This document shows positions 55,276 through 63,379 of a stretch of 64,000 nucleotides of DNA, piece after piece (positions within the stretch are counted from its first letter, which is position 1; each line of letters starts with the position of its first letter). This DNA is from Mesorhizobium helmanticense. GTDB lineage: Bacteria > Pseudomonadota > Alphaproteobacteria > Rhizobiales > Rhizobiaceae. The position numbers and the translations under genes were made by a program. The notes beneath the pieces were generated by a model. It was not told the DNA's origin and did no database searches. It saw only the letters and a program-made list of their open reading frames with translations. Location of the stretch: NCBI RefSeq assembly GCF_003034915.1, contig NZ_PZJX01000029.1, positions 62,001-126,000 on the forward strand. Reading direction: 5' to 3'.

Positions 55276-55379
55276 TGACCTTCGCCGACAAATGCAAACT
55301 GCTCGGCAAGCGCCGGAGCCGTCCCGCGGCTCCGGCGGCCGACACCAGGCTGCATGCCGCGCTGCTGCCCCGACGCTGA
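55275..55379 (+). CDS. Possible 34-residue coupled basic protein
   Basis: A frame MTFADKCKLLGKRRSRPAAP ending LLPRR overlaps the DUF1127 stop as TGATG. Inside it lies a perfect 11-bp hairpin with a 5-nt loop (CGCCGGAGCCG / CGGCTCCGGCG, 55311-55337). Either it is a tiny coupled basic protein or the hairpin alone is the functional part of the DUF1127 mRNA. Confidence 0.35.
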   Translation: MTFADKCKLLGKRRSRPAAPAADTRLHAALLPRR

Positions 55380-55529
55380 ACGTCGCGGTGCGCGGACGAT
55401 TGAATACTGGCCCCGGTCACCAGATCACATCGTATTGACACCGCGCAAATCTTGACATCTTGGATGAAGATACGATCTTCGGATGATGGGGGTTCTCTTA
55501 GTCGGCTCAGCCGAAGTCCGTATGTCCGC

Positions 55530-56477
55530 ATGCCCAGTTTGAAAAGCCATGTCGTATCCTTCGTGCTCAGGCACAGCCGCAAGCAGGCTTTTTCCAGCCC
55601 GGAAAACCTGCAGCGCTGGATCGCCTATGCCCGCAAGACCGAGGACCACCGGCCGCCTGCCGCGCTGCATCAACGCTTCGATATCACGACGCGCAGCGTC
55701 GGCGGTTTTCCTGTCTATGAGATCGCGCCCAAGGCCGGCGAGCGCAAGCGTATCCTTTACCTGCATGGTGGCGCCTATGTCTTTCAAATCACGTCCTATC
55801 ATTGGGGGCTGATCGCCGAGATGGCCAACCGGCTGGGCTTCGGCATCACCGTGCCGATCTATCCCATCGCCCCCGAACATGATTTCCATGCCATGTTCGG
55901 CATGGTCGGCGAGGTCTACCGGCGGATGCTCGACGAGACGGAAGCCGAGGACATCGTCTTCATGGGCGATTCCGCCGGCGGCAATATGGCCGTGGTGCTG
56001 ACCATGATGGCTGCGGAAGACGCACGGCCCCTGCCGTCGCGTCATGTGCTGATTTCGCCAGGCCTCGACATGTCGCTCGCCAACCCCGAGGTGTTCGAGG
56101 CTGAACGCAACGATCCGTGGCTGGGCATTCCGGGTGGGCTGGAGGCGATCCGGCTTTACAGCGCCGGCATAAATCCCAGCGACTGGCGCATCAGTCCGCT
56201 TTATGGCGATTTATCGGTGCTGCCTAAAACGCTGCTTCTGACGGGTTCGCACGATCTGCTCAGCCCCGACAATCTGATTTTCGCGCAAAAGGCCCGTGCC
56301 GCCGGCGTCGACGTCGAGGTCGTCTACGAGGAGGGCATGTTCCACGTCTGGCCGCTTATCGACATGCCGGAGGCAAGGCGCGCGCGGAACAGCATCGTGG
56401 CCTTCTTGACCGGTGAAACCAAAACGCGTCGCGCCGAGGCCGGCGGATGGTCGCTGCAGGGCCAGATCGCGACGTGA
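55530..56477 (+). CDS. Alpha/beta hydrolase, HSL-type esterase
   Basis: 315 residues from ATG 55530 (MPSLKSH). Hormone-sensitive lipase family: oxyanion motif LYLHGGAYVF, nucleophile in FMGDSAGGNMA, Asp in GSHDLLSPDN and His in GMFHVWPL. It hydrolyses short-chain esters. The frame extends upstream to 55452 but that part is unlikely. Substrate unknown; no linked pathway. Confidence 0.83.
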   Translation: MPSLKSHVVSFVLRHSRKQAFSSPENLQRWIAYARKTEDHRPPAALHQRFDITTRSVGGFPVYEIAPKAGERKRILYLHGGAYVFQITSYHWGLIAEMANRLGFGITVPIYPIAPEHDFHAMFGMVGEVYRRMLDETEAEDIVFMGDSAGGNMAVVLTMMAAEDARPLPSRHVLISPGLDMSLANPEVFEAERNDPWLGIPGGLEAIRLYSAGINPSDWRISPLYGDLSVLPKTLLLTGSHDLLSPDNLIFAQKARAAGVDVEVVYEEGMFHVWPLIDMPEARRARNSIVAFLTGETKTRRAEAGGWSLQGQIAT

Positions 56478-56518
56478 CCGCTCACCACCTGGCTGCGCTG
56501 TTCAGATCATTGTCCTGA

Positions 56519-57418
56519 TCAGAACTTGCCGGTTTCCCTGAACAGTTCGAAGGTCGCCCGGATATGGTCGGCGACCGCCTTGACCGGTGCGCTGGCGTCC
56601 GGCGCCACGACCATGGCGAGGTTGTAGGTGCCGATATCGGGCATGCCGTCCTTAGGGCAAAGCTCGACCATATCGTTGCCGAGGAAGGATTTCGGCAGCG
56701 GCGCCACCGCCAGGTCGGACATGATCGCGGCGCGCTGGCCGGCCGTATGCGCGCTCATATAGGCGATGCGGTAGTTGCGGCCCGCGCGGCCGAGCGCCTC
56801 GAGGGCGCCAGCCCGCCAGGCACACCCCTCTTCCCACAAGGAGACTGGCAGCGGTTCGCGCAGATGCGCGCAGCCACCCTTGGCGCCGGCCCAGACGATC
56901 GGCTCGGTCAGCAGCACTTCGGCGCCAAGCGCGCTGGTCTTGTAGGAATTGGTGAGCAGCGTGATATCGAGCGCCCGGTCGTCCATGCGCCGGCGCAGAT
57001 TGCTACTCTGATCGATGGTGACATCGACGGCGATCGAGGGATGCGATTGCGCAAAACGCTTCAACACATGCGGCAGGACGCGCTCGCCATAATCGTCCGG
57101 CGAACCGAGCCGCACCACCCCGACAATGTCGGGAATGATGAATTTCGACACCACCTCGCGGTTGATCGACAAGAGCCGGCGGGCATAGCCGAGCAGCATC
57201 TCGCCATCCGTGGTCAACGTCACCGAGCGCGCATCACGCGCGAACACCGAGCGGCCGAGAATGTCCTCCAGCTTCTTGATCTGCATGGAGACGGCCGACG
57301 GCGTGCGGAAGACGGCATTGGCCGCGGTGGTGAAGCTGCCGGTCTCGGCGATCGCCACGAAAGTGCGCAGGACATCGAGATCGAGCAGCGGCAGCGGATG
57401 ATTGAGTGGGGCGTTCAT
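56519..57418 (-). CDS. LysR family transcriptional regulator
   Basis: 299 residues. N-terminal winged helix about residues 12-70 (LDVLRTFVAIAETGSFTTAANAVFRTPSAVSMQIKKLE, given by its FTTAAN core), then the substrate-binding PBP domain. Conserved VRLGSPDDYGERVLPHVLKRF resembles the group that regulates lysine export-like or desaturation genes; target unknown. Single gene, convergent with the esterase. Confidence 0.85.
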   Translation of the reverse strand: MNAPLNHPLPLLDLDVLRTFVAIAETGSFTTAANAVFRTPSAVSMQIKKLEDILGRSVFARDARSVTLTTDGEMLLGYARRLLSINREVVSKFIIPDIVGVVRLGSPDDYGERVLPHVLKRFAQSHPSIAVDVTIDQSSNLRRRMDDRALDITLLTNSYKTSALGAEVLLTEPIVWAGAKGGCAHLREPLPVSLWEEGCAWRAGALEALGRAGRNYRIAYMSAHTAGQRAAIMSDLAVAPLPKSFLGNDMVELCPKDGMPDIGTYNLAMVVAPDASAPVKAVADHIRATFELFRETGKF

Positions 57419-57644
57419 GGGAACCGACCTTCAATTTTTCTGATGCAAACGATCATTCCATTTCGTTTGATTGAACATCACTTTGGGAGGATAGTCAACT
57501 CCATCGAAGCAGGGCGTATCAAAACCGGTCTTGAAACGACCATGACACGAACCTGCATTCGACACGAAATGAAGCTGAAACAAACCTTGTGTAGCGCTTC
57601 CCATGCACAGCGACCTGAAAACCAAACACGCAAAGGAGAACGAA

Positions 57645-57830
57645 ATGTCTATCCTGTCGTCCATCGGTCGCATCGCGACCGAATTCAGCGAGGCCCGCGC
57701 CCGCTACCAGACCGAACGCGCCATCCACGCGCTGCCGATCGAACTGCAGAAGGACATCGGCTGGCCTGAAGCCGCCGATACCAAGACCAGCACGCGCCAT
57801 GGCGTTGGATCCTGGGCTGGAGCAAAGTAG
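57645..57830 (+). CDS. DUF1127 domain small protein, copy 2
   Basis: 61 residues with the conserved core IHALPIELQKDIGWPEA, so clearly related to copy 1. ATG 57645 has AAAGGAG 10 bp upstream. A rho-independent terminator follows 20 bp after the stop, so it is monocistronic. Confidence 0.85.
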   Translation: MSILSSIGRIATEFSEARARYQTERAIHALPIELQKDIGWPEAADTKTSTRHGVGSWAGAK

Positions 57831-57850
57831 ATCGTGTGTACCAAGTGCTG

Positions 57851-57890
57851 AAGGCCTGCCGCACGACCCGTCCGGCAGGCCTTTTTATTT
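57851..57890 (+). terminator. Terminator after DUF1127 copy 2
   Basis: 11-bp perfect stem AAGGCCTGCCG / CGGCAGGCCTT with an 11-nt loop, followed by TTTATTT. Confidence 0.9.
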
Positions 57891-58163
57891 GCACTCAAAC
57901 GAATTCAGGAGCCATGCTGGCGCTGCATGGCGCACATGAGAAAGCCGCATAGCAGCTCCGATTTTGAACTAACCGACTGTAAATGATCACAAATCCTGGG
58001 CACCCTGCCCAAATTTGTCGCATTCCGTGTCGCTTTTCATATCAAGTGCTTCGCTTTTGTCATTTAGTTTCCCCTCACGTAAGCCTATATCGGTGCCAGC
58101 AAACGAGCTGCCCCACTCCATCAAGCGAAGGCGACCCGTCTGAGCAACCGAATGGAGATGACA
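57891..58163. other. Upstream region of the 44-residue gene
   Basis: No gene. Contains a direct repeat GTCGC at 58017-58021 and 58029-58033 (12-nt period) that resembles AraC-type half sites. Otherwise nothing recognised. Confidence 0.5.
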
Positions 58164-58298
58164 ATGAAGCTTTTTGCCCGCCTTTTCGCTCGCCGTGAAA
58201 TGAACCTGACGACCGCGCTCGAGCGCCAGCGCCTGGCCAACACCATGCCCGGCCAGACCGGTGCCATGAATGCCGCGCGTCTCGGCTTCGTCGCCTGA
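58164..58298 (+). CDS. Hypothetical 44-residue basic protein
   Basis: MKLFARLFARREMNLTTALE, continuing to NAARLGFVA; basic and amphipathic at the N terminus, no family recognised. Start at ATG 58164 has GGAG 6 bp upstream; a second in-frame ATG lies 12 bp earlier. A strong terminator follows 47 bp after the stop, so it is a complete small gene by structure. Confidence 0.6.
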   Translation: MKLFARLFARREMNLTTALERQRLANTMPGQTGAMNAARLGFVA

Positions 58299-58345
58299 TT
58301 TGACAAGCTCTAAGCAGCGCACGCCGCTGCCTAGCACACGATTTC

Positions 58346-58384
58346 ACGCCGCTTCGGTCCTGCCGAGGCGGCGTTTTCATTTTA
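58346..58384 (+). terminator. Terminator after the 44-residue gene
   Basis: 12-bp stem ACGCCGCTTCGG / CCGAGGCGGCGT (one wobble), loop TCCTG, then TTTTCATTTT. Confidence 0.9.
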
Positions 58385-58444
58385 CACCCGGCGCATCTGC
58401 TCAATCCGGCCGCGTGTCGATCGTTCGCCGCATAGTGATTGCCC

Positions 58445-58466
58445 ATTTGCGACCCGTGTCGCAAAT
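58445..58466. promoter_or_regulatory. 22-bp perfect palindrome in the GlxA-type gene promoter
   Basis: ATTTGCGAC-4 nt-GTCGCAAAT, 108 bp before the GTG start of the regulator. Closely related motifs appear before mttB2/mttC, before the second GcvT flavoprotein gene and before the PhnD-like gene. Probably an autoregulatory or pathway operator. Confidence 0.65.
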
Positions 58467-58573
58467 AAAGTCTTCCCGTTGCCTCCTAGCCAATTGACAG
58501 GAAAGGTTTTTCCTGATGACGCTATACTGATCGCGACATCCTGTTCGCGCCATCGCAGCGTGAGGGTTCCCCT

Positions 58574-59575
58574 GTGAACGTCGTAAAGCATCCGGTCAGA
58601 CGATCGTTTGTGTTCTTCCTGGTCCCCGATTTCACCATGATCGCCTTTGCGACGGCGCTCGATCCGTTGCGCTCGGCCAACCGTATGCTCGGCTACGAAG
58701 CCTATCGCTGGCGTCTCGCCAGCATCGACGGCAAGCCGGTGCGCGCCTCGAACGGCGTCGAATGCGCCGTCAACACCTCGCTCGAGGAAGAGCGCAAGAA
58801 GATGTCCGGGCCGGAGCGACCGAACATGGCGATCGTCTGCAGCGGCATCAATGTCGAGCGCTACCAGAACAAGTCGGCCTTCGCCTGGCTGCGCGAGGAA
58901 TACAATCGCGGCGTCGCTGTCGGCGGCCTGTGCACCGGCGCGCATATACTGGCGGCCGCCGGCCTGTTGTCCAACAAACGCTGCGCGATCCATTGGGAAA
59001 ATCTGCCCGGCTTCTCCGAGGCCTTCCCGAAAGCCAATGTCTTTGCGGACCTCTTCGAGATCGATCAGAACGTCTACACATGCGCCGGCGGCACCGCCGC
59101 GCTCGACATGATGCTGAAGCTGATCGGCGACGATTTCGACGAGAGCCTGGTCAACCGGGTGTGCGAGCAGGTGCTGACCGACCGCGTGCGCAGCCCGACC
59201 GACCGCCAGCGTCTGCCGTTGCGTGCCCGCCTCGGCGTGCAGAACTCCAAGGTGCTGACCATCATCGAACTGATGGAGGCGAACCTTTCCGAGCCGCTGT
59301 CGCTGATCGAGATCGCCGACCATGTCGACCTGTCGCGTCGCCAGATCGAGCGGCTGTTCCGCACCGAGATGGGCAGGTCCCCTGCCCGCTACTATCTGGA
59401 GATCCGGCTCGACCGGGCCAGGCACTTGCTGATCCAATCGTCGTTGCCCGTGGTCGAGGTGGCGGTCGCCTGCGGCTTCGTCTCGGCCTCGCATTTCTCC
59501 AAATGCTACCGGGAGCTCTATGCGCGCTCGCCGCAGCAGGAGCGCGTCGACCGCAAGCAATTGCTGGCGGCTTGA
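58574..59575 (+). CDS. GlxA-family AraC regulator (DJ-1/PfpI-AraC), GbdR-like
   Basis: 333 residues. N-terminal class I glutamine amidotransferase-like domain (VCSGINVERYQNKSAFAWL, GGLCTGAHILAAAGLL), non-catalytic in this family, and a C-terminal AraC double HTH (LSLIEIADHVDLSRRQIERLF, EVAVACGFVSASHFSKCYRELY). This group includes activators of glycine betaine, carnitine and choline catabolism such as GbdR and CdhR. GTG start 58574 is assumed from the first conserved residues. The sites noted in front of the methylated-amine genes could be its targets. Confidence 0.85.
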   Translation: MNVVKHPVRRSFVFFLVPDFTMIAFATALDPLRSANRMLGYEAYRWRLASIDGKPVRASNGVECAVNTSLEEERKKMSGPERPNMAIVCSGINVERYQNKSAFAWLREEYNRGVAVGGLCTGAHILAAAGLLSNKRCAIHWENLPGFSEAFPKANVFADLFEIDQNVYTCAGGTAALDMMLKLIGDDFDESLVNRVCEQVLTDRVRSPTDRQRLPLRARLGVQNSKVLTIIELMEANLSEPLSLIEIADHVDLSRRQIERLFRTEMGRSPARYYLEIRLDRARHLLIQSSLPVVEVAVACGFVSASHFSKCYRELYARSPQQERVDRKQLLAA

Positions 59576-59582
59576 GCCCCTG

Positions 59583-59631
59583 GAGCATGATCCCGAAAAG
59601 TGGGAACCGGTTTTCGGAAAAGATCATGCTC
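59583..59631. repeat. Rhizobial palindromic repeat after glxA-type gene
   Basis: 49-bp imperfect palindrome with outer arms GAGCATGATC / GATCATGCTC and inner CCGAAAA / TTTTCGG, 7 bp after the regulator stop. This type of sequence occurs in many copies in Rhizobiales genomes. It may serve as a transcript end. Confidence 0.8.
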
Positions 59632-59673
59632 AAGAGATGGCCCCATCCCGATTCCATCGGCATGGAACAGGCT

Positions 59674-60522
59674 CTAGCGACTGTCGAACATAAAGCTGCG
59701 GTCGCGCCACATTTTCTCGCCGACCTGGCAATCGGTGACTGGTCTGTCCTGCGCCAGCACCACCGGCGGATGCGCCGCCTCATTCGCCGCCCATTGCGGC
59801 GAATCGCGCCCGGCAAGCTCCAGCACCAGCTTGCGGCGGATCGCCTCGGGAAATTGCGTCCACTCATTCACCGGGATCATGAACGCGCCCGGCCCGCCGA
59901 TGACGCAATCGGTATAGTAGCGGTCGAGATCATTGACGTCATAGACGCTCGTGAAGCCGCTTCTGGTCATCAGCGGCAAGCCATTGATGGTGATGCCTCG
60001 CCTGACCAGCTCGTCGCGGGTGATGTTGACGGGACCGCCCTGATTGTTGGGGCCGTCGCCCGAAACGTCGATGACCCGCTTGACGCCCTGAAAGCCGCTC
60101 TCGGCGAAGAGGTCGCTGGAGAATTCCAGCGCCCCGGAGATCGAGGTGCGCCGGGCACTGTTGGGCGGCCGGGCGGAAAGCTGTTCGACCACCCGCTCGG
60201 CGTCGGCGCGATTGGCGATCACCGTCCAGGGCACGATGACATGCTGCGAGGTCGTTCCGGCCCATTCGACATAGGTGACGGCGATCTTGCCATGAGCGCC
60301 ATCGGCGATGGCCTGCAGCACGTCGTCATGCGTCAGCGCCGCCACGTAGCCGTGACGCTGGATCTCGAGTTCGTCCGGCGACATGGACAGCGAAACATCG
60401 ACGGCCAGCACCAGCTCGATGTCGACAGGCTCGTCCGCAAGCGAAGCAGGCGCGAACCCAAGCGTGAGCACCAGCGCAGCGCTGGCTAAGAGAAGCTGTC
60501 TTGCATGGGCAACAGCAGACAT
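59674..60522 (-). CDS. DUF1194 secreted VWA-like protein
   Basis: 282 residues with signal peptide (ARQLLLASAALVLTLGFAPASLA) and MIDAS motif DVSLSMS at the start of the mature part. A VWA-like fold with VSGDGPNNQGG follows. Function unknown in rhizobia. Start at ATG 60522 (MSAVAHA) fits the signal peptide; the frame is open upstream. It is separated from the next gene on the same strand by a terminator. Confidence 0.78.
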   Translation of the reverse strand: MSAVAHARQLLLASAALVLTLGFAPASLADEPVDIELVLAVDVSLSMSPDELEIQRHGYVAALTHDDVLQAIADGAHGKIAVTYVEWAGTTSQHVIVPWTVIANRADAERVVEQLSARPPNSARRTSISGALEFSSDLFAESGFQGVKRVIDVSGDGPNNQGGPVNITRDELVRRGITINGLPLMTRSGFTSVYDVNDLDRYYTDCVIGGPGAFMIPVNEWTQFPEAIRRKLVLELAGRDSPQWAANEAAHPPVVLAQDRPVTDCQVGEKMWRDRSFMFDSR

Positions 60523-60555
60523 ACCGCAACGTAAGCGAGAATCAGCGCGGCACAA

Positions 60556-60584
60556 AGAGAAAAGCCCGGTCGACAGCCGGGCTT
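60556..60584 (-). terminator. Terminator of the second GcvT flavoprotein gene
   Basis: 8-bp stem AAGCCCGG / CCGGGCTT with a 7-nt loop; on the minus strand it is followed by TTTTCTCTTTG. It ends the minus-strand transcript whose stop is at 60658. Confidence 0.8.
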
Positions 60585-60657
60585 ACCCGCTCACATTTTT
60601 TTGCGACGGCAAGCCGGTCCGCGCCGGCAGCCGATCGCCAGGCGGAAGCTCGGAGGC

Positions 60658-63219
60658 TCAACTGCGCGGCTTGAGGTTCTCCGGGTCGTAGAGCGGCTTG
60701 TAGCCGACTGCGGCGACCTCGACCGGATAGATCTCGCCGAAATATTCGACATTGAGTTTGCGGCCTTCCTGGGCATAGGCCCAGGGCAGGTAGGCGAGCC
60801 CGATATTCTTGCCGATGGTCGGGCCATAGGCCATCGAGGTCGTGAACGACCGGCGGCCGAGTTCGTCGACCAGCGTTTCGCCAGTCCTGGGGTCCATCAC
60901 CGGCATCGTGCCAACGGGATAACGGGCAACACCTTTCGCATCGATATTGTTCGTCATGACCAGCGTGCACAGCATCGCCGGCTGGTGCTCGCGGGCGCGA
61001 TACTCCACATGCCTGGCCTTGCCGCAGAAATCATTTTCCTTGACCTTCGGACGGGCGAGATCGGCCTCCAGCAGATTGTACTCGGTCAGGAGGTCGGCGT
61101 TCTGCAGCCGCAGGCTCTTTTCCATGCGCCGCGTGTTGGCATAGGTCTCGACGCCGAAGGGCATGACGCCGGTCGAACGCAGCGCGTCCCATACGCCAAG
61201 CCCGTCCTCATAGCGCATATGCAATTCCCAACCCTGCTCGCCGACATAGGAGATGCGGAAAGCGGCAACATCCTTGCCACCAATCCTGACCGGCTTGATC
61301 GCCGCGAAGGGGAAGTTTTCAAGGGACAGCCCATCCGGATTCTCAACCACCTTCTGCAAGGTCGCCCGCGCATTCGGACCCCAGATGCCGATGGTCACGT
61401 ATTTCTCGGTCACATCGGTAATGGTGACGTCAAAACCTTTATCCTGCGCGGTGCGGCGCATGTACTGGAAGTCGCGCGGCCCGGCGTCGGCTCCGTCGAT
61501 CACCCGGCAGCGGTCGGCCATGCGGATGACGGTAAAGTCGGCGCGCACCATGCCCTCCTCGTCGAGGAAGTGGGTGTAGATGCCCTTGCCGATATTGTTG
61601 TCGCCGCCGATCTTGGCCGCGCACAGCCATTCCAGCAACGCGACATGGTCCGGCCCTTCGACGTCATACATGGCGAAGTGCGACAGGTTGACGATGCCGC
61701 AATCTTCGCTCATGGCGAGATGCTCGGCATTGGAGACACGCCAGAAATGGCGGTTGTCCCATTCGTTTTCGCGCACCGGCACCCGGTTCCCGTATTTCTC
61801 CAGCAGGTGCTCGTTGGCGGCGTAGCCATGCGCGCGCTCCCAGCCGCCCAGCTCCATGAAATAGCCGCCGAGCTCCTTCTCGCGCTCCCAGAACGGCGAG
61901 CGCCTGATGTTGCGCCCCTTGGAGAAGGGTTCGCGCGGATGCACGGCCGGATTGTAGACCTTCATCGCCGTCTCGGTGCACCGGTCCCAGATGAACTGCT
62001 CCTTCGTCTGGTGCGGATAGAAGCGTGCATAGTCGATGGCGTGATGATCGATCGCCGTGCGGCCGTCCGTCATCCAGTCGGCGATCAGCTTGCCCATACC
62101 GGGGCCGTCCTTGACCCATATGGCGACGGCATACCACAGGCCCCGCACCTTCTGGCTCTCGCCCATGGACGGGCCGCCATCGGCCGTCACCTGCAGCAGG
62201 CCGTTGAAGGAATGGCTCTCATTGTAGCCGAGTTCGCCCAGGATCGGCGTCAGCTCCATGGCGCGTTCGAGCGGCGCCAGGATCTGCTCCATGTCGAGGT
62301 CGCGCTGCGAGGGCGAAAGCCGCGCCTGGTCCTTTTCCAGCAGGTCGCGCGGATGGCAAAGGCGCGGATTGGTCTCTTCGTAATAGCCCCACTCGATCTG
62401 CCCGCCCTCGGCGGTCTTGGGATCGCCGGTGTCGCGCATATAGGCCGAATTGCCCTGGTCGCGCAGCAGCGGCCAGCCGATTTCCTTGCCGGTGCCGGCG
62501 AATTCGGTATACGGGCCGAAGAAGGTCAGCGGATGGTCGATCGGCATCACCGGCAGATCCTCGCCAACCATCTCGGCGGTCAATCGGCCCCATATGCCCG
62601 TGCAGACCACGACATGGTCGGCCATGATTGTGCCACGGTCGGTCACGACGCCCCTGATGCGGCCGTCCTCGACGATGAGCGACCTCGCCGGCGTGTTGGC
62701 GAATGATTTGAGCTTGCCGGTGGCTTCCGCCTGGTCGACCAGCTTGCCGGCGACGGTCTGCGAGCGCGGGATGACCAGGCCGGCATCGGGATCCCACAGG
62801 CCGCCCTGCACCATCTCTTCTTCGATCAGCGGGAATTTCTGCTTGATCTCGGCCGGCTCGATCAGCCGGGCGCGTGTGCCAAAAGCCTTTGCCGAGGCGA
62901 TCTTGCGCTTGATCTCTTCCATGCGGCTGTCGTCGCCGACACGTGCGACTTCGAGCCCGCCGATGCGCGCGTAATGGCCCATCTTCTCGTAGAAGTCGAT
63001 GGAGTAGAGCGTCGTCCAGCAGGACAGGAAATCATGGCTGGTCGTGTAGCAGAAGTCCGAAGCGTGCGCCGTCGAGCCGATGTCGGTCGGAATGCCTGAC
63101 TTGTCGATGCCGACGATATCGGTCCAGCCGCGTTCGATCAAATGATGGGCAACCGACGCGCCGACAATGCCGCCCAGCCCGATAATGACGACCTTCGCCT
63201 TTTCCGGAAATCCTGCCAT
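60658..63219 (-). CDS. FAD-dependent oxidoreductase with GcvT domain, copy 2
   Basis: 853 residues. N-terminal DAO domain with VVIIGLGGIVGASVAHHL; where copy 1 has SSWHAAGG this one has STAHASDF, with His52 in the place of the covalent FAD-linking His. From about residue 430 the GcvT folate-binding barrel follows. It belongs to the dimethylglycine/sarcosine dehydrogenase-like group but differs enough from copy 1 to suggest another N-methylated substrate. A TTTGCGAC motif lies 91 bp upstream (63310-63317). Start at ATG 63219 is preferred over 63234. Confidence 0.83.
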   Translation of the reverse strand: MAGFPEKAKVVIIGLGGIVGASVAHHLIERGWTDIVGIDKSGIPTDIGSTAHASDFCYTTSHDFLSCWTTLYSIDFYEKMGHYARIGGLEVARVGDDSRMEEIKRKIASAKAFGTRARLIEPAEIKQKFPLIEEEMVQGGLWDPDAGLVIPRSQTVAGKLVDQAEATGKLKSFANTPARSLIVEDGRIRGVVTDRGTIMADHVVVCTGIWGRLTAEMVGEDLPVMPIDHPLTFFGPYTEFAGTGKEIGWPLLRDQGNSAYMRDTGDPKTAEGGQIEWGYYEETNPRLCHPRDLLEKDQARLSPSQRDLDMEQILAPLERAMELTPILGELGYNESHSFNGLLQVTADGGPSMGESQKVRGLWYAVAIWVKDGPGMGKLIADWMTDGRTAIDHHAIDYARFYPHQTKEQFIWDRCTETAMKVYNPAVHPREPFSKGRNIRRSPFWEREKELGGYFMELGGWERAHGYAANEHLLEKYGNRVPVRENEWDNRHFWRVSNAEHLAMSEDCGIVNLSHFAMYDVEGPDHVALLEWLCAAKIGGDNNIGKGIYTHFLDEEGMVRADFTVIRMADRCRVIDGADAGPRDFQYMRRTAQDKGFDVTITDVTEKYVTIGIWGPNARATLQKVVENPDGLSLENFPFAAIKPVRIGGKDVAAFRISYVGEQGWELHMRYEDGLGVWDALRSTGVMPFGVETYANTRRMEKSLRLQNADLLTEYNLLEADLARPKVKENDFCGKARHVEYRAREHQPAMLCTLVMTNNIDAKGVARYPVGTMPVMDPRTGETLVDELGRRSFTTSMAYGPTIGKNIGLAYLPWAYAQEGRKLNVEYFGEIYPVEVAAVGYKPLYDPENLKPRS

Positions 63220-63309
63220 TGCCCGCGACTCCAAAGTGGTAAAGCGGGCACCCGGCGCCCGTTTGATCGGCGCACAATATGCAGGCGACGGCCATCCCGC
63301 TACCGCCTG

Positions 63310-63317
63310 TTTGCGAC
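63310..63317. promoter_or_regulatory. TTTGCGAC motif upstream of the second GcvT flavoprotein
   Basis: TTTGCGAC in the promoter region, a half-site of the palindrome at 58445-58466. Possible operator; weak alone. Confidence 0.35.
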
Positions 63318-63379
63318 ACGCTGCAGGTGCGGCGCGACCCGATAAAGTCAGATGCCTTCGAGGGGCGCGGAGCTATCCC

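Noticed and set aside
60601..62706. 701-codon plus-strand frame opposite the second GcvT flavoprotein
   Set aside because: Shadow of the strong GC3 bias of the real minus-strand gene; no domain.
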